Below, piece by piece: positions 53,330 through 63,132 of a DNA stretch of 64,000 nt. Under the pieces are notes generated by a model that saw nothing but the letters and a program-made list of their open reading frames with translations, was not told the DNA's origin and ran no database searches. A program made the position numbers and the translations under genes. Source of the stretch: an uncultured Paracoccaceae bacterium (lineage in GTDB: Bacteria; Pseudomonadota; Alphaproteobacteria; Rhodobacterales; Rhodobacteraceae); assembly GCA_947495795.1 (NCBI GenBank), contig CANMAI010000004.1, positions 124,001-188,000 of the forward strand, written 5' to 3'. Positions within the stretch are counted from its first letter, which is position 1, and each line of letters opens with the position of its first letter.

Positions 53330-54453
53330 TCAAGGGCATCGACATCAGCGTTCTGTTTGGCCCGGGCATCCCCGTCCCGGCTCCGCGCGCTGTGGTCGAG
53401 GCACTCCAATCCGTGAAAGTAAACGAAAACTCAGGCGAAACACCCAGCGGGTTCGAACTCACATTCGCTCTCGAAAAGGACTCTCCGCTTAACACAATCT
53501 TCCTCCTCGCAGGCGGCGTCAGCCTGCCCATCCTCCGCGTTGCCCTCGTGGCCACGATCAACGGCAAGGCCACCAGCCTCATCAACGGCGTGGTGGAGAA
53601 AGCCGATATTTCGCCGGGCACCGGTGGCCAGCCCTCCATGCTCTCGGTCAAGGGCAAGGATCTCACCGCAACGATGGCCTATTTCGATTTCTCGGGCATC
53701 CCCTACCCGGCCATGCCACCCTTCGCCCGCGTCAACCTCGTGCTTGCCAAATACGCATGGCTTGGCGTCATCCCGCAAGTGATCCCGAGCCTCGAAAGCG
53801 CACCGCTTCCCACCGAGAAAATCCCCCGCCACCAGGATCACGATCTTGCCTATATCCGTGGCCTCGCGCATGAGGCGGGCTACACCTTCTTCCTTAAGCC
53901 CGGCCCGGCACCCGCCACCTCCATCGCCTATTGGGGCCCGGAGATCCGCATCGGCGAGGTTCAGCCTGCGCTCACGATCGAAAGCGGCTTTTCCACCAAC
54001 ACCGAAGAGCTTTCCTTCAGCTACGGCAAGGACGAGGTGGAAATCCCCATCGTCTACATTCAGGAACCGTTCACCAAGCAAGCGATCCCCATCCCGATCC
54101 CGAGTTCCATCCCCTTCCAGCCACCCCTCGGGGCCATCCCGCCCCTACCACCAAAGGTCAACCGACTGAAAAACACGGCGAACCTCAATCCGTTCGAGGC
54201 TGTCGTGCGCGGCTTCGCCGCAGCCGCACAGAAGGGCGATCCCGTGCGCGGAAACGGCCGGATAGACGTGCTCCGCTACGGTCGTATCCTCCGCGCCCGT
54301 GCACTCGTGGGTGTGCGGGGCGCAGGCCGCGCCTTCGACGGAGTGCACTACATCGACAGCGTCACGCACGACATCGCGCGCGGCTCCTACAAGCAATCCT
54401 TCACCCTCAAACGCAGCGGGCTCCTGCCTGCCCGCGCATCGGTACCGGCATGA
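53326..54453 (+). CDS. Baseplate hub protein (gpD/gp27-like)
   Basis: A 375-residue late-control-D-type hub that adapts the sixfold tube to the threefold spike. It starts with a GTG overlapping the preceding stop. The body contains LSVKGKDLTATMAYFDFSG, DHDLAYIRGLAHEAGYTFFL and the C-terminal RGSYKQSFTLKRSG, all typical of gpD/VgrG gp27-like domains. A Pro-rich loop (IPIPIPSSIPFQPPLGAIPP) interrupts the centre. In Afp/PVC the hub and spike are fused (Afp8); here they are separate genes. Confidence 0.9.
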   Translation: MIKGIDISVLFGPGIPVPAPRAVVEALQSVKVNENSGETPSGFELTFALEKDSPLNTIFLLAGGVSLPILRVALVATINGKATSLINGVVEKADISPGTGGQPSMLSVKGKDLTATMAYFDFSGIPYPAMPPFARVNLVLAKYAWLGVIPQVIPSLESAPLPTEKIPRHQDHDLAYIRGLAHEAGYTFFLKPGPAPATSIAYWGPEIRIGEVQPALTIESGFSTNTEELSFSYGKDEVEIPIVYIQEPFTKQAIPIPIPSSIPFQPPLGAIPPLPPKVNRLKNTANLNPFEAVVRGFAAAAQKGDPVRGNGRIDVLRYGRILRARALVGVRGAGRAFDGVHYIDSVTHDIARGSYKQSFTLKRSGLLPARASVPA

Positions 54454-54959
54454 CTGAAAAATACTTCGGCAAATATCGCGGCACGGTCGAAAACAACGTC
54501 GATCCCCTGCTCAAAGGGCGGATCCTTGCTTCTGTGGCAGATGCGTCCGGCCTCGCATTCACAAGCTGGTGCATGCCCTGCTTCCCGGCCGCAGGCCTCG
54601 GCGAGGGCAACGTCGCCATGCCGCCGATCAAAGCCGGCGTCTGGATAGAGTTCGAGAAAGGGGATCCGGATTATCCCATCTGGTCGGGCTGCTTCCTGGG
54701 CTCAGCCGCCGAAGTACCGGCCCTGTCCCTACTCTCACCGCCCGGGGTTTCATCCCTCACGATGCAAACAAAGCTCCAAAACGGCCTGACAATCAGCGAC
54801 GTCCCAGGCCCAACGGGGGGAATAGTGATCAAAACCGCAGCCGGCGCATCGCTGATCGTGAATGATACCGGCATCTACATCCAGAACGGCAAGGGAGCGT
54901 CCATAACGCTCGTCGGCCCCAACGTCACCGTCAACAACGGCGCGCTGACCGTCATTTAG
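54450..54959 (+). CDS. Spike protein (gpV/gp5-like)
   Basis: A 169-residue spike. The N-terminal OB fold reads YRGTVENNVDPLLKGRILAS and GVWIEFEKGDPDYPIWSGCF, matching gp5/gpV. The C-terminal part is a short beta-helix (GIVIKTAAGASLIVNDTGIY, ASITLVGPNVTVNNGALTVI) that trimerises into a needle. It is truncated compared with VgrG, with no effector extension. The PAAR-like tip gene follows after 12 bases. Confidence 0.9.
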   Translation: MTEKYFGKYRGTVENNVDPLLKGRILASVADASGLAFTSWCMPCFPAAGLGEGNVAMPPIKAGVWIEFEKGDPDYPIWSGCFLGSAAEVPALSLLSPPGVSSLTMQTKLQNGLTISDVPGPTGGIVIKTAAGASLIVNDTGIYIQNGKGASITLVGPNVTVNNGALTVI

Positions 54960-54971
54960 GAGGAGATACAC

Positions 54972-55292
54972 ATGCCCGGCCCCATCCTGCATCTCGGCGC
55001 CACCGTCACCTGCTCCCATGGTGGCCAGGCTCTGCCCACCAGCCCAAATCCGCGCGTGCTCGTCTCCGGCCAGCCGGTCGTCACGCAAACCTCGCCCTAC
55101 ACCGTGGCAGGCTGCGGCTTTGTACCGACGGCAGGCAACGGCCCATGCGTCACCGCAAACTATGTAGCAGCCGCCGCCCGCGTCTTTGTCGGCGGCGCGC
55201 CAGCCGTACTGCTGGATAGTATCAGCGTTTGCGCCCCGACCGGCACCCCGCTCCTCCCCGTTCAAACTCAAACCCGCGTTATAGGAAGCTGA
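54972..55292 (+). CDS. PAAR-like spike tip protein
   Basis: A 106-residue protein of PAAR-like size. GPILHLGATVTCSHGGQA at the start and a central VAGCGFVPTAGNGPCVTANY supply His/Cys residues that could hold the metal of the cone. It sits directly after the spike gene, as Afp10 does. It lacks the canonical PAAR tripeptide repeats but keeps the Gly-rich turns. Confidence 0.82.
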   Translation: MPGPILHLGATVTCSHGGQALPTSPNPRVLVSGQPVVTQTSPYTVAGCGFVPTAGNGPCVTANYVAAAARVFVGGAPAVLLDSISVCAPTGTPLLPVQTQTRVIGS

Positions 55293-55296
55293 GGCC

Positions 55297-55659
55297 ATGC
55301 AACTCGATTTCCCATACCATTTCGACGGAAGGGACCGCACAGCCGAAACCTCGGAAGAGGAGCATATCCGCGATCTCATTGAGCAGATCCTCTTCACCAG
55401 TCCAGGAGAGCGGGTAAACCGCCCCGACTTTGGCGCAGGCATCCTGCAACTGGTCTTTGGCGCCGCCAGCCCCGAAGCCGCCGCCACTGCCGAATTCATG
55501 ATCCGCGGCGCACTCCAGCAATATTTGGGCCAGCGCATCTCAGTGCAGGAGATCACGGCTGATGCGGTTGATGCCACGATCACCATAACAATCGCCTACA
55601 CCATCCTCCGCTCAGGCGCGCTCACCTCCGCAACCTTCACATTGGGAGGTGGCACATGA
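55297..55659 (+). CDS. Baseplate wedge protein (gp25/Afp9-like)
   Basis: A 120-residue gp25 family protein. EEEHIRDLIEQILFTSPGER and VNRPDFGAGILQLVFG contain the conserved core (P-G-E-R, then P-x-F-G) that nucleates sheath assembly on the baseplate. It overlaps the next gene by four bases and starts four bases after the PAAR-like gene. Confidence 0.95.
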   Translation: MQLDFPYHFDGRDRTAETSEEEHIRDLIEQILFTSPGERVNRPDFGAGILQLVFGAASPEAAATAEFMIRGALQQYLGQRISVQEITADAVDATITITIAYTILRSGALTSATFTLGGGT

Positions 55660-58166
55660 TCTATCATTGCTGCGATCTCCGCCGTCGTGAACTGGTGCTC
55701 GCCGCCATCGTCGATGGCACGGCCATCAACGGCATCGATTTCATTGAGGTGCTGGATCAGGAGGCACCGGCCGATACGCCACGCCAGCGCACGCTCCTTC
55801 TTCGCTTCCTCGATACAGCACCCGCGCTCATCCTCGACAATCTGGAACTCACAGGCGGTGAGCGCATCACCAACGTGGAAATCGAGTGGATCACGCCCGC
55901 AAATGCACCCGACGCCTCCCTCGCAGAGCCCGGCCTCATCGCATATCTCACAGCTCTGCCTGAGCCTGAGAACGTCCTCGCCCTCCGCACTGGCTCAACC
56001 GGCGATTACGCAGGCTACACCCTCCGCCTCGTCTCCGCCCCCGGCGCTCTCACGCCGCCACCGGGGATCGACACCGTCCTCTCGCAGATCGATTTCTCCT
56101 TTAAAGTCGAATGCCCCACCGATTTCGATTGCGCGCCCATCCATATCTGCCCAGAGGACGTACCCGAACAGCCCTCCCTCTCCTACCTCGCGAAGGATTA
56201 CCAGACCTTCCGCCGCCTGATGCTCGGCCGCATGTCCCAGATCATGCCCGACTGGCAGGAGCGGAGCCCGGCAGATCTCGGCATCACCGTTGTCGAGGCC
56301 CTCGCCTTCACCGCAGATCGCCTCAGCTATGCGCAGGATGCCGCGGCAACCGAAAGCTACCTCGCAACCGCCCGCCGCCGCTCCTCCATCCGCCGCCATG
56401 CCCGCCTCGTGGATTACCGGATGCACGATGGCGCGAATGCCCGCGTCTGGATCCAGGCCCAAACGGATGCGGATAACACCATAGTGGACCTCGGCACACA
56501 ATTCCTTACCCGCCTCACCGGCTACGATCCGGCCATAACAAGCAGCGATGATCAACGGGATGCGCTCAACCTCGCCCCCCTGATCTTCGAAAGCTTCGCC
56601 GAGAAAACCCTCTTCATCCTCCACAATTCCATGCCCTTCTACGAGTGGGGCGATGCGGAATGCTGCCTGCCCAAAGGGGCCACCCGCGCCACACTCGCGG
56701 GCAACTTCCCCAACCTCGAGATAGGCGAAGTTCTCATATTCGAAGAACGTCTCGGCCCCCGCACAGGGCTGGAGGCGGACGCGGATCCAACCATCCGCCA
56801 CGCCGTCCGCATCTGCGCTGTTCAGGCGGGGGAAACAGACACGCTAACAGGGGCCGATATCACCGAAATCCGCTGGGCGGCGGAAGACGCGCTTCCCTTC
56901 CCCTTCTGCATCTCCTCCCGCCTCGACGATGCCGTGGGCGGCGGCCTCGCCACCGAGGTCTCCCACGCGCTTGGCAACATCCTCCTCGCCGATCATGGCC
57001 AGACCATCGAGGGCGAAGAGCTTGGCACCGTGCCCGCTCCCCATCTCCAACTCGTTGCGGAGCCGAGCGACGACCCCTGCAAACATCCCGCACCGCAAGC
57101 CGTGCCCCCACGCTTCCACCCGACGCTCACCGAAGGCCCTGTTAGCCAGACAGCCCCCTTCGCCGCCGATGCGCCTTCCGCCTTCGCCGCCACCAGTCTC
57201 GGCCTCGCCACCCGCAACCCCCATGTCACCCTCCACACCACAGTGTCGGATTGGTCCGCCCAGCCCGACCTCCTGAACTCCCTGCCCGAAGATACCCATT
57301 TCGTCGTGGAAACGGAGCGGGGCGGGACGGCCCGTATCCGCTTCGGTGACGACCAGAATGGCCGCCGTCCCAATACCGGAACTGCCTTCACCGCCACCTA
57401 CCGCGTCGGCAATGGAAGGGGCGGCAATGTGGGCCGGGGTGCGATCGCGCACGCCATCACCGATGAGACCAACATTACCGAAATCCGCAACCCGCTGCCC
57501 GCCACCGGCGGCGTCGATCCCGAAAGCATGGAGGAAGTCCGCCAAGCCGCCCCCTATGCCTACCGCCGCCAGGAACGCGCTGTCACGGCGGAGGATTATG
57601 CCCGCCGCGCCGAACAATTCCGCGATGTCCAGCGGGCCGCTGCCACTTTCCGCTGGAACGGCCACGGCCACACCGTTTTCGTCACGGTCGATCGCTTCGC
57701 CGCCCGCCCCGTCACACCGGAATTCGAGGCGGAGTTGCGCGAATACCTCGATATCTACCGCATGGCCGGCTACGATCTGGAGATTGACGCCCCCCGCTTC
57801 GCAGCCCTCGAAATCGGCCTTTTCATCTGCGCCGGGCCAGAGCATTTCCGCACGCAGGTCCGCGAGGATGTTCGCGCAGCGCTCTCCGCTACGCGCCTGC
57901 CCGATGGCACCACCGGCTTCTTCCACCCCGACAATTTCACCTTCGGCCAACCCCTCTACCTCTCCGCACTCTATGCCCGCGTGATGGAGATCGAGGGCGT
58001 TGCATCCGTGGAAGCCACCCATTTCCGCCGCCGCGGCAGCACCGATCCCGCACCGCTTCTCGACGGCATCCTCACCTTCGGGCGGCTGGAGATTGCGCAG
58101 CTTGAGAACAACCCGAATTTCCCCGAACGGGGTGCGATAGAGATAGAGATGGGAGGCGGCAAATGA
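55656..58166 (+). CDS. Baseplate J-like wedge protein, first copy (Afp11-like)
   Basis: An 836-residue putative baseplate assembly protein. The N-terminal part includes YLAKDYQTFRRLMLGRMSQI and a J-like core (TARIRFGDDQNGRRPNTGTA, VTAEDYARRAEQFRDVQRAA). The C-terminal region has LFICAGPEHFRTQVREDVRA and HPDNFTFGQPLYLSALYARV, as in gp6/gpJ wedges. Wedges link hub, sheath and fibres. It overlaps both neighbours by four bases. Confidence 0.9.
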   Translation: MIYHCCDLRRRELVLAAIVDGTAINGIDFIEVLDQEAPADTPRQRTLLLRFLDTAPALILDNLELTGGERITNVEIEWITPANAPDASLAEPGLIAYLTALPEPENVLALRTGSTGDYAGYTLRLVSAPGALTPPPGIDTVLSQIDFSFKVECPTDFDCAPIHICPEDVPEQPSLSYLAKDYQTFRRLMLGRMSQIMPDWQERSPADLGITVVEALAFTADRLSYAQDAAATESYLATARRRSSIRRHARLVDYRMHDGANARVWIQAQTDADNTIVDLGTQFLTRLTGYDPAITSSDDQRDALNLAPLIFESFAEKTLFILHNSMPFYEWGDAECCLPKGATRATLAGNFPNLEIGEVLIFEERLGPRTGLEADADPTIRHAVRICAVQAGETDTLTGADITEIRWAAEDALPFPFCISSRLDDAVGGGLATEVSHALGNILLADHGQTIEGEELGTVPAPHLQLVAEPSDDPCKHPAPQAVPPRFHPTLTEGPVSQTAPFAADAPSAFAATSLGLATRNPHVTLHTTVSDWSAQPDLLNSLPEDTHFVVETERGGTARIRFGDDQNGRRPNTGTAFTATYRVGNGRGGNVGRGAIAHAITDETNITEIRNPLPATGGVDPESMEEVRQAAPYAYRRQERAVTAEDYARRAEQFRDVQRAAATFRWNGHGHTVFVTVDRFAARPVTPEFEAELREYLDIYRMAGYDLEIDAPRFAALEIGLFICAGPEHFRTQVREDVRAALSATRLPDGTTGFFHPDNFTFGQPLYLSALYARVMEIEGVASVEATHFRRRGSTDPAPLLDGILTFGRLEIAQLENNPNFPERGAIEIEMGGGK

Positions 58167-60973
58167 GCGAGGCCCCGATCCGCATAGGCCACCCCGATGA
58201 GGATGTGGAAACCAGCACTTGCGGCTGCTGCGATGGCACGGAACTTGCCACCCTCCGCCCCACGGAAAACCGCCCGAACCTCAGCACAATTGCCTTTCGC
58301 GCAGGCGATCACGGGGCCTTCAAGGCCTCCATGCTCACCGGCCTCGCCTCTGCCGCGTATCCGGCCCTGCAGGGCCTCGGCACCCGCGAGGAGGATGATT
58401 TCTCCATCGCCCTCATAGATGCATGGGCTTCTGCCTGCGATGTTCTCACCTTCTATCAGGAACGCCTCGCCAACGAGGCCTATATGGGCACGGCAACGGA
58501 GCGTCTCTCGGTGGGCGAGCTTGCCCGCCTCATTGGCTACCGCCTCCATCCCGGCGCCGCTGCAGAAACCGATCTCGTGATCCTCATGGAGGACCCCCCC
58601 GCCGCCACACCTGATGTCACGGAACTGCTCGTACCATCGGGCACCCGCGTCCAGAGCCAGCCCGGGCCAGACGAGATGCCCCAGATATTCGAAACAATCG
58701 AAGATCTGGAAACCCGCGTCGAGTGGAACACCCTCCGCCCCCGCCTCTCCCAACCGGTGCTTCCCACCAACGGCAGCACCTCCACATGGCTCGAAGGCAC
58801 ACCAGCGCTTCACGTCGGCGACGCCATCGTCTTTATCGGCCGCGAACGCCACGATCCGGCTTATGTGGATTTCGACGCCGCGTCCCCGGCCTATGATTTC
58901 CGACGCGTCACCGCTGTCCAACCGGTGGCCGAACAGAACCGCACCCGCATCACCTGGGACAGTGCCCTCGACTCGCTTATCCAAAGCGGCACCGAACCCA
59001 CACCCGGTCTCCAGCTCCACCATCTCAAAGATCGCGCCGCACTCTTCGGCCACAACGCACCGCACCCGCTTGTTCTGAGCGATGATCAACAGGATGCCTT
59101 CGGGTATGAAGCCGACGACCCCGGCAACTCCCCATCCCAGATCACCGGCGACGGCGACGATCCGGGCGACTGGCTCTTTGCCTTTCCGCCGGACGACGAG
59201 ATCTGGCTGGACGCGCTTTACAGCAGCTTCGTCGTCGGCAGCTGGATGGTGGCACGTATCCCCACTGGCGGAAATCAGGTCTACCGCATTACCTCCGCGC
59301 AGGACGATACCGTTGCCCGCTATGCGATCAGCGGCAAGGCCCAGCGTCTGGGATTCGACCTCGCACCAAACTCCCTCCTTCTCGACAATTACCGCGCAGT
59401 CGCCGCTTACGGCGCAAGCACGGAACTTGCCTTCGCGGAAACCCCGGTCACCGATTGGGTATCCGGTACGGAGATTGACCTCGATACATCGGTCGAAAAC
59501 CTGCCGGAAGGCCGAAAGCTCATCTTCAGGGGCAGGCGCGCCCGGCTGGAGGTGCGCGTGCAGTCGATCAATCTCTTCGTAACGGACGCTCCCGACATTA
59601 CACTCCCGAAAGGGGAACGTGTCACCCTCCTTGCAATTCTCGCCAGCTTCACCATCTTCGGGGTCCAGATCACCAGTCTGCAGGTCCGCACCGATGCGGG
59701 CATCACCGGCCAGATCACCACCATTGGCAATACGGCAAACTCCCTCACCCCGGTCCCAGCAGACGAAACGGCAGAGGAAATCACCTTCGCCGCAACCCTC
59801 AAGGACACCACAGCCCTCGATCCCACCCACACACGCCTCACCCTGGCAGAAGTGCTCCCCGCAGCCTTCGACCGCGCGAGCCTCCGCATCAACGCCAATA
59901 TCGCACGCGCGGCCCACGGCGAAGGCGTTACCGATATCCTCGGCTCGGGTGATCCATCGCAACCTTTCCAGAAGTTCCTGCTCAAGCAATCGCCCGTCAC
60001 CCACCGCGTGGCCCCCACGGAAACCGGCATTGAAAGCACCCTCACCCTGCGCATCGATGGCGCGGAATGGCAGGAGATGCCCGATCTCTACCAGCGCGGC
60101 CCCACCGCCCGCGTCTTCAAAACCGCGCTCACCGATGCAGGCGAGACGGTCATCGAGTTTGGCGACGGTATCTCTGGCGCCCGCCCCACCGCTGGGCGGG
60201 ACAACATCGTGGCCGAGCACTCTCGTGGCATCGGCCTTCAGGGCAATCTCCGCGCGGGCCAGCTCACCCTGCCGCTGGACAGGCCCCTCGGCCTGAAAGA
60301 CACCACCAATCCCCTCCCCGCCACCGGCGGCGATGATGCGGAGCGTCAAGAGGATGCACGCCGCAACGCACCCATCTACACACTCACCTTGGGCCGCGTC
60401 GTCTCCATCACCGATTACCGCGATTTCGCCCTCGGCTTCCCCGGCATCGCCAAGGCAGAGGCCCGCTGGGTCTGGCAGGGCGAAAATCGGCGCATCGTCG
60501 TCACCGTCGCCGGGCCAAACGGCGTGGAAATTCCCGAAGGCTCAACCACCTTCGATAACCTCCTCGCAGCCTTCCGCACCCTCGGCGATCCACTGGTGGA
60601 GGTCGATCTTCTCTCCTACGTGCCCGCCTTCTTCCGCCTTGGCCTCCGCGTCTCAACCAAAGAAGCCTACGATCCAGATGTCGTGCTTCCCGCAACGGAA
60701 GCCGCTCTCCGCGCCGCCTTCTCCTTTCAGACCCGCGATTTCGCCCAGACCCTCGCACTCAGCGAGATCGCCGCCGCAGCCCATACCGTCAAAGGCCTCC
60801 AGGCCATCGACGTCGATCTTCTCTACCGCGAAACCGCCCCGCAAACCGCCGCCATCGCCTATGCCCGCCTCATCTCCCAACCGGGCAGGCAAGGCCCCGG
60901 CGGAACACTCCTGCCAGCCGAAATTCTCACCCTATCCCCGCAACCGCTGGAAAAACTGGATCCCATGTCATGA
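58163..60973 (+). CDS. Baseplate J-like wedge protein, second copy (Afp11/12-like)
   Basis: A 936-residue protein of the same superfamily as the preceding gene but clearly diverged. It has a CGCCDG Cys cluster near residue 20 and then TIAFRAGDHGAFKASMLTGL. The J-like core is in the C-terminal half: TVIEFGDGISGARPTAGRDN, LPATGGDDAERQEDARRNAP, SITDYRDFALGFPGIAKAEA. The large mid-section (residues 100-560) is beta-rich. Two J-like wedges in tandem are usual for eCIS and some phages. Confidence 0.9.
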   Translation: MSEAPIRIGHPDEDVETSTCGCCDGTELATLRPTENRPNLSTIAFRAGDHGAFKASMLTGLASAAYPALQGLGTREEDDFSIALIDAWASACDVLTFYQERLANEAYMGTATERLSVGELARLIGYRLHPGAAAETDLVILMEDPPAATPDVTELLVPSGTRVQSQPGPDEMPQIFETIEDLETRVEWNTLRPRLSQPVLPTNGSTSTWLEGTPALHVGDAIVFIGRERHDPAYVDFDAASPAYDFRRVTAVQPVAEQNRTRITWDSALDSLIQSGTEPTPGLQLHHLKDRAALFGHNAPHPLVLSDDQQDAFGYEADDPGNSPSQITGDGDDPGDWLFAFPPDDEIWLDALYSSFVVGSWMVARIPTGGNQVYRITSAQDDTVARYAISGKAQRLGFDLAPNSLLLDNYRAVAAYGASTELAFAETPVTDWVSGTEIDLDTSVENLPEGRKLIFRGRRARLEVRVQSINLFVTDAPDITLPKGERVTLLAILASFTIFGVQITSLQVRTDAGITGQITTIGNTANSLTPVPADETAEEITFAATLKDTTALDPTHTRLTLAEVLPAAFDRASLRINANIARAAHGEGVTDILGSGDPSQPFQKFLLKQSPVTHRVAPTETGIESTLTLRIDGAEWQEMPDLYQRGPTARVFKTALTDAGETVIEFGDGISGARPTAGRDNIVAEHSRGIGLQGNLRAGQLTLPLDRPLGLKDTTNPLPATGGDDAERQEDARRNAPIYTLTLGRVVSITDYRDFALGFPGIAKAEARWVWQGENRRIVVTVAGPNGVEIPEGSTTFDNLLAAFRTLGDPLVEVDLLSYVPAFFRLGLRVSTKEAYDPDVVLPATEAALRAAFSFQTRDFAQTLALSEIAAAAHTVKGLQAIDVDLLYRETAPQTAAIAYARLISQPGRQGPGGTLLPAEILTLSPQPLEKLDPMS

Positions 60974-63114
60974 ACCGGATCACACCAGACACGCTCTATT
61001 CCCTCCTCCCCGGCGTCCACCGCCTGCGCGATGCCGATGAGGGCGAACCGCTCCGCGCGCTCCTCGCCATCCTCGCCCGCGAAGGAGCGGCGGTAGAGGA
61101 AAATATAGAGCAACTGCTCGACAATCTCTTTATAGAGACCTGCGCAGATTGGGCCGCGCCCTATATCGGCGGCAACATCGGCTACCAGACGCTCTACCAG
61201 ATCGAGGGCACCGATGTCGGCAATCGCGCCGAGGTGGCTAACACGATCAGCTATCGCCGTCGCAAAGGCACCGCTGCGGTGCTGGAGCAACTGGCCCGCG
61301 ATGTCACCGGCTGGCCCGCGCATGTGGTCGAATACTTCCAGCACGTCGCAACCTGCCAGCACATGAACCATATCCGGCCCAACCATCACGCCACCCCCGA
61401 TCTCCACGATCCGCTCCCGCTGGAGCCGCTCAACAAGGCGTTCGACCGCACCACCCGCAGCATCGATGTCCGCTCCATCCAGCAATCGCCCAGCCGGAAA
61501 AGCATCGGCGGCAAGCACAACCTGCCCAATATCGGCCTCCATCTCTGGCGGCTGATCCCGATGCAGCACACGGAGGCGCCGACCACACAGTTGGATGCCC
61601 GCCGCTACCTCTTCGATGCCCTCGGCGCGCCCCGTCAGCTTGTGAACCGGCCAGAGCCGGAAAGCACCATCACCAGCATATCGCAGCCGCGCCACGTGCC
61701 GGGCGATATCACGCGCCGCGCCCTCGATGCCGATATCGCGGAATGGTATCCCCGCGCCTTCGAGATCTTTGTGGATGGCACGGCCCTGCTTGCCAGCGAA
61801 ATCGAGGCCTGCGACCTCTCCGATGACGGTGCAGGCTGGAACCACGCCCCCCACCCGGCCCCAGATGTTGGAGAGATCCAACGCGTCCGCATCGATCCTG
61901 CACTCGGTCGCATCTCCTTCCCCGAGGATCAGGCGGGCGAGATCCGCACAACCTACCATACGAACTTCCCCGCCCGCATCGGCGGCGGCGAATACAACCG
62001 CGCGGCCACCCTCACCCGCCAGCCGGGGCAGGCGCTGATCCAGTTCCCCAACCCCGATCACGCCACCCTTCAGGCCGCCATCAACGCTGTGGCGCCTCTG
62101 GGCGGCATCGTGGAAATCACCACCAACGATGTCCTCACCGGCAACGTCACGCTCTCCGCCACAGAACGCACGGAGCTTGTGCTCCGCGCCGCCGATGGCG
62201 TTCGCCCGATCCTCCGCCCTGCTGGCCCCATCCAGATTCAGGGCGGCACGGATGCCCGCGTCATCCTCGATGGCCTCACCGTCGATGACGCCCGCGTCAA
62301 CATTCGCCCGAACGGAGATGGCATCTCGCTGAACGAAGTCACGCTCCGCCACTGCACCCTGATCCCGGGCCGCGCCTTCACACCCGAAGGCGCTCCGCAA
62401 AACCCCAACAGCTCCAGCCTTACGGTCAATACAACCGGCCTCGAACTTTATATCGACAAGTCCATCACCGGCCCGATCTTCATGGACGAGACCACGAATG
62501 CGGAAATCCGCGACAGCATCGTCGATGCCGCCTCGGCAGACCCTTCCAGCAGCGCACAAGCCCGCGCCATCCGCGGCACCAGTGGTGCCACCTCACCCGC
62601 CGGTGCGCTTACCATTATCGCCAGCACCATCATCGGGCGGATCACCGCCCGCGCCTTCCCTCTCGTCTCCAATTCCATCCTGTTCGCCCGGTCTCCGGGC
62701 ACAGGCGCACCCATCCGCGCACTCCGCCGTCAGGAAGGCTGCATGCGCTTCTCATGGGTGCCGCAGGATGCCATCACACCCCGCCGCTACCGCTGCCAGC
62801 CACAACTGGCCATAGATCAGGCTATCACCATCGCAGAGGCGGGTGGCCCGATCACGCAGGCCATGCGCAACCTCATCACCCGGCGTATCACCCGCTGGCT
62901 GCGCCCCAGCTTCACCGCCCTTTCGGCCAGCCATCCCGCTTACGTCCAATTGCGGCAGGCAGCACCACTGGAGGTTCGCACGGGCGCCTCAGATGAAAGC
63001 GAGATGGGCGCATACCACCTCCTCTTCGCCCCCCAGAGGGAGACAAACCTCCGCATCCGCCTTGAAGAGTATCTCCGCTTCGGTCTCGAAGCCGGAATTT
63101 TCTACGAAACATGA
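60970..63114 (+). CDS. Tail-protein-I-like wedge with C-terminal beta-helix
   Basis: A 714-residue protein. The first 110 residues (YSLLPGVHRLRDADEGEPLR, ALLAILAREGAAVEENIEQL, then YRRRKGTAAVLEQLARDVTG) match P2 gpI/tail-protein-I wedge domains. From about residue 360 onward the sequence has short repeating strands (TTNDVLTGNVTLSATERTEL, GGTDARVILDGLTVDDARV) typical of a right-handed parallel beta-helix. The C-terminal half could contact fibres or surfaces. It starts at a four-base overlap and is followed after 18 bases by the next gene. Confidence 0.82.
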   Translation: MNRITPDTLYSLLPGVHRLRDADEGEPLRALLAILAREGAAVEENIEQLLDNLFIETCADWAAPYIGGNIGYQTLYQIEGTDVGNRAEVANTISYRRRKGTAAVLEQLARDVTGWPAHVVEYFQHVATCQHMNHIRPNHHATPDLHDPLPLEPLNKAFDRTTRSIDVRSIQQSPSRKSIGGKHNLPNIGLHLWRLIPMQHTEAPTTQLDARRYLFDALGAPRQLVNRPEPESTITSISQPRHVPGDITRRALDADIAEWYPRAFEIFVDGTALLASEIEACDLSDDGAGWNHAPHPAPDVGEIQRVRIDPALGRISFPEDQAGEIRTTYHTNFPARIGGGEYNRAATLTRQPGQALIQFPNPDHATLQAAINAVAPLGGIVEITTNDVLTGNVTLSATERTELVLRAADGVRPILRPAGPIQIQGGTDARVILDGLTVDDARVNIRPNGDGISLNEVTLRHCTLIPGRAFTPEGAPQNPNSSSLTVNTTGLELYIDKSITGPIFMDETTNAEIRDSIVDAASADPSSSAQARAIRGTSGATSPAGALTIIASTIIGRITARAFPLVSNSILFARSPGTGAPIRALRRQEGCMRFSWVPQDAITPRRYRCQPQLAIDQAITIAEAGGPITQAMRNLITRRITRWLRPSFTALSASHPAYVQLRQAAPLEVRTGASDESEMGAYHLLFAPQRETNLRIRLEEYLRFGLEAGIFYET

Positions 63115-63132
63115 TTTTAAAGGAGCAACCCC

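Noticed and set aside
57971-60349. Minus-strand open frame of 792 codons opposite the J-like proteins
   Set aside because: The composition is typical of antisense translation (Gly/Glu/Val-rich) and no family motif is seen. The plus-strand genes are certain.
60859-62559. Minus-strand open frame of 566 codons
   Set aside because: It is antisense to the tail-protein-I-like gene and has no recognisable motif.
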